Source: Orientallactaga sibirica (lineage: Eukaryota; Chordata; Mammalia; Rodentia; Dipodidae). From it: DNA of 64,000 nucleotides. Shown piece by piece: positions 43,881 through 55,276 of this stretch. The notes under the pieces were generated by a model. The model was not told the origin of the DNA, did not search any database, and saw only the letters and a list, made by a program, of their open reading frames with translations. The position numbers were made by a program, and so were the translations under genes. Position 1 is the first letter of the stretch. Each line of letters begins with the position of its first letter. Where the stretch lies: contig JAEOAD010000001.1 in the NCBI GenBank assembly GCA_036365145.1, positions 99,421,501-99,485,500 of the forward strand, in the 5' to 3' direction.

Positions 43881-45475
43881 AATGGTTAAACATGGAACAG
43901 ATCATCCTCAGTGAGCTCACCCAAGCACAAAAAGATAAGTGTCACATGATCTCATTTAGCTGTCACTCCTAACCTGAATCCACCTGACATGTGGCCAAAC
44001 CTAATAAACACTCTGAGGACCAGGCAAGAGGGAGGGTGAGATAGAGGGAGGGTTAGGGTGGGAGGGAACGAGAGGGTGGGAGGGAATGAGAGGGTGGGAG
44101 GGAACGAGAGGGTGTGAGGGAGGACAAGGGAGGGATACAAATTGGGACCCAAAAGGAAAAGATACTATAAAACCCTTTACTCTGAACAACAGGCTAAAAC
44201 ATTGATCCTTCAGCAGGCCCACAGAGGGAACACCTGAACCACAGGAAACTGGAGAGAGCATCATGAAGAACAACCTTAATCTCTTTCTCTCACCCTACCT
44301 CTCCTCTCTATACTCACTTTCTCTTTTATATTCTCTATCTTTTTCCTCCCTCCCCTCCTTAGGGGCAGACTAATAACTCCCAGTGCCAGCATGGAGTTAA
44401 CATCCACAATGAGCTGTTGATCCGAAACACCTACAAGGTCCCCCCCCCAAAAAAAAAGGACAGACTTTTGTCAGAGTTCTTGATGTCCCACCAAAGGTTA
44501 ATGGTAAGACCCTACTGTCGAAGACAGCATATGTGTGTGAGACCAAACACAGAGAGACCTGGCCAGAACCTGGAAGAGGGTCAGTCCCCAGACAGCTAGT
44601 CTAGTACCAGAGGGTGCTACACTAGCAACTGGGAGAAAAGGTCAGACATTGGTCCAAACAACTTGTAGTCTAAGATATCCAACAGGAAACAACCTGATGT
44701 AGTGCTCAAACAAGTGCAGTAGTGGCAAACAGCCATGGTGAGTTACCAACTGCTCTTTATTTGGCAAATAGATCCACTCAGTGGAATGAAACTCATTGCT
44801 GGAACTGGGAAATAAGTCAAAACCAGGTACAAAAAATGAGCTCAGTCTCCAAGATCAATATACCATCAAATGTGGCCTAGAAGAGAGCCAACACATATGA
44901 AATTCCCTCCAAAGCATATATGGTCATCCCTTCTATCTAGTACTAACTTCTCTCTCCTTTGGAGAATTTTGCTTATCTTTTTTACAGATGGACAATGAAC
45001 TTGAAAGGAGGATCAGCTAATCACACCTCACCAGGGCCCCAGCATATCATAGAACAATGCAGGGGAAGGACAAGAATACAGCATTCATGGTGATTGTGAC
45101 ACCAGAAAATGGCTGAAGGAGATAAACACAGAGAACATCCAACTCCAACTAAGCCAGATATCCAGAGACACAGAGGCTCCCAAAACCTCATCACTGAAGC
45201 AGAACTAAAATAACCCCAATGTGGCTCAGGGAAATTCTCAGAAGAGGGGGTGGAAAGATTGTTAGAGTCACAAGTTGGGGCATTATGCACAGAGACTTGG
45301 GCGTACCCACCAGAACTCTTGACTACCCCACAATGCATGACCCACATTCCCCATTGATGAGGGTCCCTTTGGAAGAGGGAGGACAGGGAGGAGGACAATG
45401 GAACCAATTCTATGAATGTAAAATCAAAATAATATATAAAAATAAATAATAAAAAAAGAAAAAAAGAAAGAAAAA
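43881..45475 (+). mobile_element. L1-D: 5'-truncated L1 (3'UTR only), plus strand
   Basis: Starts at the last few codons of ORF2 (AATGGTTAAACATGGAACAG) and runs through the whole 3'UTR to a tail of AATAAATAATAAAAAAAG at about 45475. Colinear with L1-E2 50083-51650. It lies flush against the MaLR-like LTR on its left. No clear TSD found. Frames at 43952-44273 and 45021-45407 on the minus strand are 3'UTR translations, not genes. Confidence 0.88.
44058..44111 (+). repeat. 18-bp minisatellite, three units, G-rich
   Basis: Three tandem units of GTGGGAGGGAACGAGAGG (units at 44058-44075, 44076-44093, 44094-44111; the middle has AAT for AAC), within the L1 3'UTR polypurine block. Each unit has two GGG runs, so it is G-quadruplex-prone. 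Confidence 0.93.
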
Positions 45476-45610
45476 TTCATACTCTTTCAGTGAAGAAGCC
45501 AGATGGGATTGACCTCATATAATCACACAATATTAGAATAAGAAACAATTTCAGGGTTGCAGGAATATTAATAACTGCTCAAGTTTTAAGAATGATGGAG
45601 AATACACACA

Positions 45611-45648
<38 letters not shown>

Positions 45649-46685
45649 TTGGCTGATAGGACAAAATCTGTTGGGTAAATCAGCAATATCTCCCAAGGGT
45701 TCATGAATTAAAGACTTTTTCCTCAGTACAGCAACCTTTCGAGATGAGGTTTTAAAGGTGAGTGCATCATGAATGTTCTACCTCATCAATAGATTAAATC
45801 ATGGATGGATCCATAGTTTTATGTCATTATTGGGAGATGGTGAAGATCTCTTTAGGAGATGTAGACTTTTTGAATTATAGATAGCTTGCTTTTTTCAGTG
45901 GCTTCACCTCGTCTTCTCTCTGGACATATCTCAGCCCACATTTTGTGTTTTGTTTGGGGCCCATCCTAATGACCTGATCTGAACCATATCAGCTTTATAC
46001 ATACAGCATCTACAACTCTGATCACATTCTGACCTTTTTCCCTTTTTCACATCCTAAGAGGATGCCAGCAAGTGCAGCTTTTAGTGATTTACCTTCAGTG
46101 TGGGCTTCCGTCAAGTAAATTTATGTTCTTGAATTTAAATTTAAGTGAAAGAACTCTTACTTTTGCATGAATAATTTTCATGCTAAGTTAGACTTCAAGT
46201 GAAAAGACAGATTTAAGCCTTGTTTAATAGCACATTTAAATGATAACATCAGAGTAAGTGTTCACTATAGCTTGAACACTGAAAAATAATCACCTCTCAG
46301 GAATTAATCTGTTCGATTTTGTGATCACAGTCACAACATATGGTAAATGGGCTTGTTAGTGACTTCTTCATCTATAGAAATAGAAGATGATGAGCAAATT
46401 CCCCAAGTGGGCCACAGAAATTATGATAAGTAAGAACATTTCTCTGTATACCTTGATTCTTGCTTTTTTGGGGGGATCAGACTTCAGAAGACATAACATC
46501 ATTGTCATCATTTCATAAAACTTTTGGATAAATCTGCTGACAAAGTTTCATGGGAAGTCACAACTATACTTAGGATGTATAGGGTGTATTGAGACCATTT
46601 CCAGTGTGGAAGGAATCCAATATTGTTGGTTTGCTATCAAGGGAATGGCAACAGCAAGGCAAGCTTTGATGAGTCCATGCAAATA
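45476..46685. other. Unique DNA with one (CA)n
   Basis: (CA)n at 45604-45646 with one TA interruption. Otherwise no repeat or gene recognised. Confidence 0.5.
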
Positions 46686-47225
46686 TTATTCTCAGGGAAC
46701 TCACCTAATCTCAGAAAGATAATTGTCACATGGTCTCACTCATCTGTGACTACTAACCTGAATCTGCCTGAGATGCTGACATAATCATCTTGAGGACTGG
46801 ACAATAGGGAGGGTGGGACAGGAGGGGAAGGTAAGGGTGGGTGGGGGAACAAAAAACTGCACACAAATGGAAATGGTATCATAACATCCTGTATCCTGAA
46901 AGACAGACTAAAAGGTTGAACCTTCATCAAGTCATTAGAGGAACACCTAATTCACAGGGCCCTGGAGAGGGTATGATGAAGACTAACCTTAAGCTTTTCC
47001 TGCTTTTCTCTCTATCTCTACCTCTTCTCTTTCTCCTCTCATTCTCTACTATATTACCTATCTTTTTCCTCTTGTTTTTCCCTTGGTGCTGGCCTGTAAC
47101 TTCCAGTACCAGCATGCAGTTAACATCCACAATGAGCTGTTGATCAGAGAGATCTACAAGGTTTCCCAAAAGAAGACAGATTTCTTTCAGAGTACTTGAT
47201 GACCTACCAAAGGTTAACGGTAAGA

Positions 47226-50120
47226 TTTCCTGCATGATATCAGACCACCATGCTGCAATGCTAGAAATCAACAACACAAAGTACACCAGGAACCCATCTA
47301 CCTGCTGGGAATTGAACAACACACTTTTAAACAATAAATGGGTTGTGGATGAAATAAAGAATGAAATTGCAAAATTTCTAGAATTCAATGACAATGAGAA
47401 CACATCATACCAAAACTTATGGGACACAATGAAGGCAGTCCTTAAGTGAAAAATCATAGCACTAAATGCTCTCAAAACAAAGACATAGAGATCCCAAATA
47501 AATAAAAATAACTTAACCATCCAACTAAAGGCATTGGAAAAGCAAGAAGAAGCCAATCCAAAAAGCTCCAAATGAAAAGAAATAATTAAGATCAGAGCAG
47601 AAGTTAATGAATTGGAAACTAAGAGGACAATTAAGAAAATTGATGAAACAAAGAGCTGAAAAAATTAACAAGATTGATACACCCCTGGCCAATTTGATCA
47701 AGTGAAAAAAAGAAACACTTCAAATCAACAAAATTAGAGATGAAAAAGGAGAGATCACAACAGACATGAGTGAAATAGGAAGTTATTAGGACTTATTTCA
47801 AAAAACCTCTACTCCATAAAACAGGAGAATATGGAGGAAATGGATGTATTCCTAGACACATACCACCTACCAAAGCTAAGCCCAGAGCAGATTAATTTCC
47901 TAAAATAAACCCATGACACCCTTGGAGATTGAAGAGGTAAACAAACACCTCCCCAAAAAGAACAGTCCAGGACCAGACAGTTTCTCAGCGGAATTCTACC
48001 AAACCTTATGGAAGAACTGAAACCAATTCTTCTCAAACTGTGCCACACAATAGGAGAACAGGGAGATATCCCCAACTCGGAAATCTGTCAATGTAATACA
48101 CCACATAAACAAGCTGAAACACAAAAACCACATGATCGTTTTGATAGATGCAGAAAAGGCCTTTGACAAAATACAACAGCACTTCATGATCAAAACATTG
48201 GAAAGAATAGGTATGGATGACCCATATCTCAACATAATAAAGGCTATATATAAAGCACATAAAGCCCAAGTAATTCTTAATGGGGAGAGACTGAAGGAAT
48301 TCCCATTGAGGTCAGAAACAAGGCAGGGGTGTCCACTCTCACCTCTGCCCTTCAACATAGTGCTAGAAGTATTGTCAAGCAATAAGACAGGAGGAAGAAA
48401 TCAAAGGGATACAAATTGGAAAGGAAGAAGTTAAGTTAGCCCTATTTGCAGATGACATGATTCTATACATAAGTGACCTGTGAACTTCCATCTCAAAATT
48501 CGTAAAGGTGATTAGCACCTGCAGCAAAGTAGCAGGATACAAAATCAATGCATAGAAATCAGTAGCCTTTCTGTATGCAAAGGACAAAGAGACAGAAAAA
48601 GAAATAACTAACATCGTCCCATTTTCAATTGCAACAAAGAAAATAAAATACCTTGGAATAACATTAACTAAGGAAGTGAAAGACCTTTACAATGAAAACA
48701 TAAAAATTCTCAAAAAAGAAATTGAGGAGGTCTTACAAAAATGGAAAGACCTCCATGCTCCTGGATTGGTAGAATTAACATTGTGAAAATGGCAATTTTA
48801 CCAAAAGCACTTTATAGATCCCATGCAATGCCAATAAAATCCCAACTTCCTTCTTCAACGAGATAGAAAAAAACTATCTCAAAATTCATATGGAGAGGCA
48901 GAAGACCTTGGCTATCCAAGCTCATCCTCAGCAAAAGAAACGCCTTTGGAGGTATCACCATACCTGATCTAAAGCTATACTACAAAGCCATTGTAATAAA
49001 AACAACATGGTACTGGCATAAAAACAGGAATATAGACCAATGGAACAGAATTGAAGACCCAGACTTTGGGTCAAGTAACTACAGCTACTTGATATTTGAC
49101 AAAGGCCCTACCAATGCAGAATGGATAAAAGAGAGCATCTTCAACAAATGCTGATGGACAAACTGAACAACCATGTGTAGGAAAATGAAATTCGACCCAC
49201 ACCTCTCTCCATGCACAAAAATTAAGTCCAAATGGATCAAAGACCTTAATATAAAACCAGAAACTATGCTACTACTGGAAGAAAAAATAGGAGGAACCTT
49301 CCACGACATAGGAGTGGGAAAAGATTTCCTGAACAAAACCTCAACAGCTAAGGAAATTAAACAATCACTCAACCATTGGGATCTCATGAAGCTGAAAAGC
49401 TTTTTCACTGACAAATATACTATAACCAAAGCCAGCAGATTACCCACAGAATGGGAGAAAATTTTCACCAGCTATACAACTGACAGAGGCCTAATTTCTA
49501 GAATCTACAAAGAACTCCAAAACCTAAACAATAAATCACCAAACAACCCACTCACAAAGTGGGGCAGAGAACTTCACAGGGAGTTTCCAGAGGAAGAAAT
49601 ACAAATAGCAAACACACATTTAAGAAAATGTTCAACATCCCTAATCATCAGGGAAATGCAAATTAAAACAACTATGAGATTCCACCTTACCCCAGTAAGG
49701 ACGGCTAACATTAAGAAAAACAATGAAAACAAATGCTGGCGAGGCTGTGGAGAAATAGGAACAAGTTTTCACTGCTGGCGAGAATGTAAAATGGTTCAAC
49801 CACTATGGAAAGCTGTATGGAGACTCCTGAAAAGGATGACCATAGACCTACCAGTGGATCCAGTTATTCCCTTATTTGGCATTTACCCTTAAGGCTCCAA
49901 GCCTCAGATCATAGACATTTGCTCAACCATGTTTATAGTTGCTCAATTCATAATAGCAAAGAGCTGGAATCAACCCAGGTGTCCATCACTAGATGAATGG
50001 ATAACAAAGATATGGTATATCTATCCTATGGAATTCTACATAGCAGTAAGGAAAGATGAAATGAGGGAATTTGAAAAAAAAATGGTCAAACATGGAACAG
50101 ATCATCCTCAGCGAGCTCAG
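47226..50120 (+). pseudogene. L1-E2 ORF2 remnant (reverse transcriptase and C-terminus)
   Basis: The start reads SDHHAAMLEINN, the last endonuclease motif. Frames then break at 47447. RT core: [36 protein letters not shown], and an intact catalytic FADD at 48445-48456. The segment holding LIPKPG in L1-A is deleted near 48070. A 239-codon frame at 49173-49892 carries the C-terminal domain with NKCWRGCGEIGTSFHCW, and the tail at 49929-50138 ends in the usual KHGTDHPQ region. Active-site residues survive, but deletion, frameshifts and 5' truncation leave it dead. Confidence 0.92.
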
Positions 50121-50224
50121 CCAAGCACAAATAGATAATCATCTCATGGTCTCGTTTATCTGTGGAACCTAACCTGAATACATGTGACACGCAGCCAAAC
50201 CTAATAAACACTCTGAGGACCAGT

Positions 50225-50300
50225 TAAGAGGGAGGGTGGGATGGAGGGAGGGAGGGTAAAGGTGGGAGGGAGTGAGAGGGTGGGTGGGAGGACAAGGGGG
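50225..50300 (+). repeat. G-rich polypurine tract of L1-E2 3'UTR
   Basis: Many GGG runs in GAGGGAGGGTGGGATGGAGG and following sequence. This conserved L1 3'UTR feature is also at 3.72-3.80 kb (C-rich, L1-A), 20.94-21.02 kb (L1-C) and 44.03-44.13 kb (L1-D). G-quadruplex-prone by sequence. Confidence 0.85.
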
Positions 50301-52602
50301 ATACAAATTGGGACCCAAAAGGAAAAGATACTATAAAACCCATTAGTCTGAACAACAGGCTCCAGCAGGCCTGCAGAGGGAACACCCAAACCACAGGAAC
50401 CTGGAGAGAGCATCATGAAGGCCAACCTTAATCTTGTCCTGCCTGTCTTTCTCTTAGTTCTCTCTCCCCCTCTCCCTACCTCTCCTCTCTCTACTCACTT
50501 TCTCTTTTATATTATCTATCTTTTTCCTCCCTCACCTTCCTAGGTGCAGACTTATAACTCCCAGTGCCAGTTTGGGGTTAACTTCCACAATGAGCTGTTG
50601 ATCTGAGACACCTATAAGTTTTCCCTAAAAAAGACAGACTTCTATCAGAGTTCTTGGTGACCCACCAAAGGTTAATGGTAAGACCCTACTGTTGAAGACA
50701 ACATACGTGGTGAGACCAAACACAGAGATACCTGGCCAGAATCTGGAAGAAGGGCAGTCCCCAGATAGTTAACTAGTCTAATACCAGAGGGTGCTACACT
50801 AGCAACTGGGGGAAAATGTCTGACATTGGTCCAAACAACTTGCAGTCTAAGATACCCAGCAGGAAACAACTTGATGTAATGCTCATACAAGTGCAGTAGT
50901 GGCAAATAGCCATGGTGGGTAACCAACTGCTCTTTATTTGGCTAATAGATCCACTCAGTGGAATGGAACTCATTGCTGGAACTGGGAAATAAGTCAAAAC
51001 CAGGTACAAAAAATGAGCTCAGTCTCCAAGATCAAGATACCACCAAATTTGGGCTAGAAAAGAGCCAACGCATGTAAAATTCCCTCCCAAACATATATGG
51101 TCATCCCTTCTATCTACTAATAACTTCTCTCTCCATTGGAGAATTTACTTATCTTTTTTCAGATGGTCAATGAACCTGAAGGGAGGATCAGCTAACCACA
51201 CCTCACCAGGGCCCCAGCTGAAACCATAGAACAATGCAGGGGAAGGGAAAGAATACAGCATTCATGGCAATCAGGACACCAGAAAAAAGGCTGAAGGAGA
51301 TAAACACAGAGAACATCCAACTCCAACTAAGCCAGATATCCAGAGACAAAGAGGCTCCCAAAACCTCATCACTGAAGCAGAACTAAAATTACCCCAATGT
51401 GGCTCAGGGAAACTCGTGAAAGAGGGGGCGAAAAGATTGTTAGAGTCACAAGTTGGGGCATTATGCACAGAGACTGGGGCCTACCCCCCAGAACTCTTGA
51501 CTAACCTCACAATGCATGACTCACATTCCCCATTGATGAGGGTCCCTTTGAAAGAGGGATGACAGGGAGGAGGACAATGGAACCAATACTATGAATGTAA
51601 AATCAGAATAATATAAATTAAAAAAATATGATAAAAAGAAAAAGAAAAAAAAAGACCCTACTGCCAAAGACACCATATAGTATGGAACATGGAGTGACCT
51701 GACTGGAATCTGGAAGAGTTAGTCCCCAGACAGTTAGCTTGCTTAGTGCCTGAAATTGCTACATGAGAGATTGGGGGAAAGTGACCAACAACTGTCCAAA
51801 CAATGCATGATTAAGCTTCACAGCAGCAAACAACCTGACATGATGCTCACACAAGGGCAATAGTGGCACATAGCCATGGTGGTTAACCAACTACTCTTGA
51901 TTTGGCTAACAGATTCACTCAGTGGAATGGAACCCATAGTTGGAACTGGGAAACAAGTCAGAACCATATCCAAATAACAAGCCTGATCTCCAATATTAAG
52001 CTCCCACCAATTGTGGATTACAGAGGGCCTACACCTATGAAATTCTCTCTAAAATAATAATGGTTATCCATTTATCTGGTGTTGACCTCTCTCTCCATTG
52101 GAGAATTTGCTTCTCTTTTTCAGATGGATGCAGAACCTGAGGAAAGAATCAGCCCATTGCACCTCACCAGGGCCCCGGCTGAAACCATAGAGTAATGGGG
52201 GAAATGATCAAGAGTGCTGCTTTCTTGGTGAACCTGGTACCAAAACAAGGGTGAACTAGACAGACACAGAGAAGACTCAACTCCAACTAACCCAGAGATC
52301 CAGAGACACAGAGGCTCTATAGACCTCATCACTGAAGTAGACCTAAAATCATCCTAACATGGCTCAGAAATTCACGGAAGAGGGAGCGGGAAGATTGTTA
52401 GAGCCACAAGTTGGGACATTATGCACAGAGACATTGTCTTTTCCCCATAATTGATGACTATCCCCACAATGCACTACCCACATTCCCCAGTGAGGAGGGT
52501 TCCTTCGGGGGGGGGGAGGACAGGGAGGAGGTTAATGATGGTATCAGCATGACTGTATACACACTATCTAAATAACTAACAGTAAAAATAAAAGAATAAA
52601 AA

Positions 52603-52776
52603 ATTGTCATCAGGCCTGTGCACAGTCTCCATTTTACTATGTGAGCTACTCCACATGCACAGCCTGATGTAAGCATTAATATGATCAAGTAATTTACATT
52701 GGATTGTCTATTTTGATTAGTGACTTTTCAATGATGGATATATTCCAATGGACTTTAGCATGGATTAAAATAGTTT
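52603..52776. other. Short unique spacer
   Basis: Unassigned DNA between the L1-E1 tail and the next SINE. Confidence 0.45.
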
Positions 52777-52977
52777 TTCTGGGCTGGAAAGATTGTTCAA
52801 TGGTTAAGGTGCTTGTATGCAAAACCTAATGACCCACATTTGATTTCCCAGTATTCACATAAAGATAGACACACAAAGTAGCAAATGGTCCTAGCGTTAA
52901 TTTTCAGAACCTGGAGACCCTGTGGTGCCCATTGTCTCTGTCTATCTCTCTTCTTTTCTCTCTGCTTGCAAATAAAT
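52777..52977 (+). mobile_element. Dip-type SINE, diverged, plus strand
   Basis: GGGCTGGAAAGATTGTTCAA, GGTTAAGGTGCTTG, 'CACATTTGATTTCCCAGTA', CTGGAGACCCTGTGGTGCCC and a CT tail ending in AAATAAAT. Confidence 0.8.
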
Positions 52978-52979
52978 AA

Positions 52980-53110
52980 CCCCACAATGTGTGAACCACA
53001 TTCCCCATTGATTAGGGTCCTTAGTGAAGAGGGAGAACAGGGAGGAGGATAATGGAGTCACCACTAAGAATGTAAAACCAGAATAATATACATAAGAATA
53101 AATAAAATTA
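52980..53110 (+). mobile_element. L1 3'-end fragment (same family as L1-A to E)
   Basis: CCCACAATGTGTGAACCACA, TTCCCCATTGATTAGGGTCC and GAATGTAAAACCAGAATAAT are the terminal 130 bases of the L1 3'UTR, severely 5'-truncated, starting directly at the end of the preceding Dip. Confidence 0.8.
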
Positions 53111-53129
53111 AAAAAAATTAAAAATTAAA

Positions 53130-53235
53130 AAAAAATTAAGTGGAATGGGGGAGGGGAGGGAAATATCATGTGTTTTTTTGTATGTAAGTATAGAAGTTGT
53201 CAATAAAAAAAAGAAAACAAAAAATAAGAAAAAAA
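53130..53235 (+). mobile_element. L1 3'-end fragment (Lx-like lineage)
   Basis: GTGGAATGGGGGAGGGGAGG, AAATATCATGTG and 'GAAGTTGTCAATAAAAAAAAG' are the terminal bases of the other L1 type, as at 1800-1893. Confidence 0.75.
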
Positions 53236-53265
53236 ATCTTTATTATAGTCTTACTGTTTGTTGTT

Positions 53266-53279
53266 CACGCACGCGCGCT

Positions 53280-53319
<40 letters not shown>
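53266..53319. repeat. (CG/CA)n alternating purine-pyrimidine tract
   Basis: CACGCACGCGCGCTCGCGCA followed by about 19 CA units. The CpG-rich head is unusual in this AT-rich window and could form Z-DNA. Confidence 0.95.
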
Positions 53320-53322
<3 letters not shown>

Positions 53323-53324
53323 GG

Positions 53325-54419
53325 CATTCCACTTGAAGCTTTCCTAATTAGAAGGGTTCTCCCTTTTCTGCTGTCTTTTAGGTCCACTGCTGTGGGTTTA
53401 TAAGGCATCTACTATTAAAGCTCTGCATGAGCTAAAACATGTATTCAACACACCAATGAATCAAGCCTATTATTTTTATTTGTTAGCAGGTTACCATGGA
53501 GTGAGCAGTGAAATTATGATGTAGAAAAAGTAGCAGATGACTCAAGTATCTGGTAGCCTGATTAGGTAACTTTTACCCTACAGCTGGCTGATCTTGAATT
53601 GACATTTATACCTACTAATGTCCAAGATTAGGAATGATGAGTCAGAGAGAAATCAGTGCACAATGAGTCATTATGGCCATGCAACCACATTAAGTAAGGA
53701 CTTAACTCAAGAAATATAAGGTGTCCAAATTCTGATTCTAGGATTAGCAATGAATAACAACATGTCATAATGAGATTATACCGCATAATATATCAAGACA
53801 TTTAGAAGAACCTGCCCCACATGCTGAAGTCACTTCACAGCCTTGATATTCTCTCTGACTTACTCAGGCATGTAGCATTTTGTGTCATTTGAAAAATACA
53901 CTGAGCTCACTTTGTTATGCATAAAATATCTATTTTTAGGAACAGGAGAGAACCTTTATTTTGTTTCTTTCTTGGTGATTGGAGTTAATATTAAGCCATT
54001 TTTGTACATGATTTTGGAGTGGATACCCACCATAACCAGAATAACCCAGGTTATTTTTGAACAGGTTATTTACTAGCCTGAATCTCATGAGACTGTCGAA
54101 GGCTCCTAATATATATGCTGCTTATTGATCATCTGAGCAGATTGACCTAGTGTTAAAATGTAACATGATGTTATGAAAAACATCTTGACAGTAGAAATTT
54201 CTGGAGACTCAGTGAAGCAGAAAACAAACATAGCCAAAGATCCTAAATGTACATGTATACTATGCAAAATGTTACTTTTGATCCTACTTAGTAGTTATGG
54301 TGAAGAATATCAATATGATATCTATATTAATGGTCTCATATTTTAACAAAGATACCTTAACCAACATAGCATTTGAAATTATATCTATATCTGTCTAGCT
54401 ATAATTTGTAGATAGATAT

Positions 54420-54422
<3 letters not shown>
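53325..54422. other. Unique AT-rich DNA
   Basis: No repeat or gene recognised. The 64-codon frame at 53882-54076 has no motif. Confidence 0.5.

Positions 54423-54477
<55 letters not shown>
54423..54477. repeat. (CA)n microsatellite
   Basis: About 27 perfect CA units, the longest CA run here, followed by TATATATG. Confidence 0.95.
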
Positions 54478-54484
<7 letters not shown>

Positions 54485-54823
54485 GTATACATCTATTATT
54501 TATCTATTACATACCTATTTATAGAGGGAATAAATATGTTATCACCTTTCCATGTCCATTCACTCTTTTGTTGAGCTATTAAATTTAGATACAATTGGGA
54601 TCATCTTCCTTGCATCATAGAATGTTCTAATAATCTCTTTTTTCTTTCCTCATGCCCAGGGGCATGATCTTAAAAATCAGTTCTTAAGTGCTAGAAACTA
54701 GGATTTTCCCTGGCTTCTTTATTGATTAGGGTGTGCATACCTTTTAATACTCTTTTTAACTGAAAATCTCTGTCTGTAGGTCTGTTGCTACTATGACAGT
54801 TCTTATCCAGGAAATAAACCAAT

Positions 54824-54960
54824 GTGTTCATTTATGGATGTTTAGAACTATAACATGGGCCTCTGTGATTTTGGAACACTCCCATGCCTTTGCTTTCAGG
54901 CAGCTCAGCTCTATAACAGCATTGCTTTCCATTACTGCTGACAGGCAGAGGAGTCACTAT
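54824..54960 (+). repeat. Local direct duplication, copy 1
   Basis: 137 bases matched by 55706-55843 with 8 substitutions, all transitions, and a one-base indel. No known SINE, L1 or LTR signature seen in it. The 65-codon frame over it is probably chance. Confidence 0.9.
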
Positions 54961-55110
54961 TATTGCAGTTGTATAGCTGAAAACAAATAGAATGATCACT
55001 GGGGATGTCTCTCCATACACTGGACACTCTACTCTATGAGTTGGATCTAGGCTATAACATTATTTATCCCTTCACCTCCACCACAAAAGTGTTACCAATC
55101 CTTGTATTTT

Positions 55111-55266
55111 TTTTCTTTTGGTTTTTCAGGGTAGAGTCTCACTCTAGTCCAGGCTGATCTGGACTCACTATGTAGTCGCAGGGTGGCCTCAAACTTACAA
55201 CCATCCTCCTACCTCTGCCTCCTGAGAGCTGGTATTAAAGACATGTGCCACCAAGCCTGGCTCCAA
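55111..55266 (-). mobile_element. B1 SINE, minus strand
   Basis: Minus strand: AGCCAGGCTTGGTGGCACAT, GAGGCAGAGGTAGGAGGATG, CAGCCTGGACTAGAGTGAGA and an A-rich tail. A perfect 10-bp TSD CTTGTATTTT at 55101-55110 and 55267-55276. It lies between the two copies of the local duplication. Confidence 0.93.
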
Positions 55267-55276
55267 CTTGTATTTT

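Larger units (their letters stand above)
47226..51651 (+). mobile_element. L1-E2: 5'-truncated L1 nested inside L1-E1
   Basis: Begins at TTTCCTGCATGATATCAGAC (end of the endonuclease domain), covers ORF2 to about 50120, then 3'UTR to the AAAAGAAAAAGAAAAAAAAA tail. A short AAGA duplication (47222-47225 and 51652-51655) is visible; a longer TSD would be masked by the A-tail. It is among the least-diverged L1s here. A deletion of about 210 bp in the RT region near 48070 and several frameshifts make it inactive. Confidence 0.92.
46686..52602 (+). mobile_element. L1-E1: older L1 3'UTR split by L1-E2, plus strand
   Basis: The first part (46686-47225) is 3'UTR up to CCAAAGGTTAACGGTAAGA. The second part (51652-52602) picks up at AAGACCCTACTGCCAAAGAC and runs to an A-rich tail. 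Intact L1-E2 has these two joined at 'GGTTAATGGTAAGACCCTACTG' (50670-50695), so the 4.4 kb in between is an insertion. E1 is more diverged from consensus than E2, fitting the nesting order. No TSD of E1 itself was identified. Confidence 0.9.

Noticed and set aside
43531..45475. A single compound element made of the MaLR-like LTR and L1-D
   Set aside because: They abut within a few bases but have different 3' ends and orientations; simplest as independent insertions.
46927..49468. Minus-strand frames up to 214 codons at 46927-47571, 47996-48382 and 49085-49468
   Set aside because: Antisense to L1-E1 3'UTR and L1-E2 ORF2; the sense strand carries the recognisable RT motifs.
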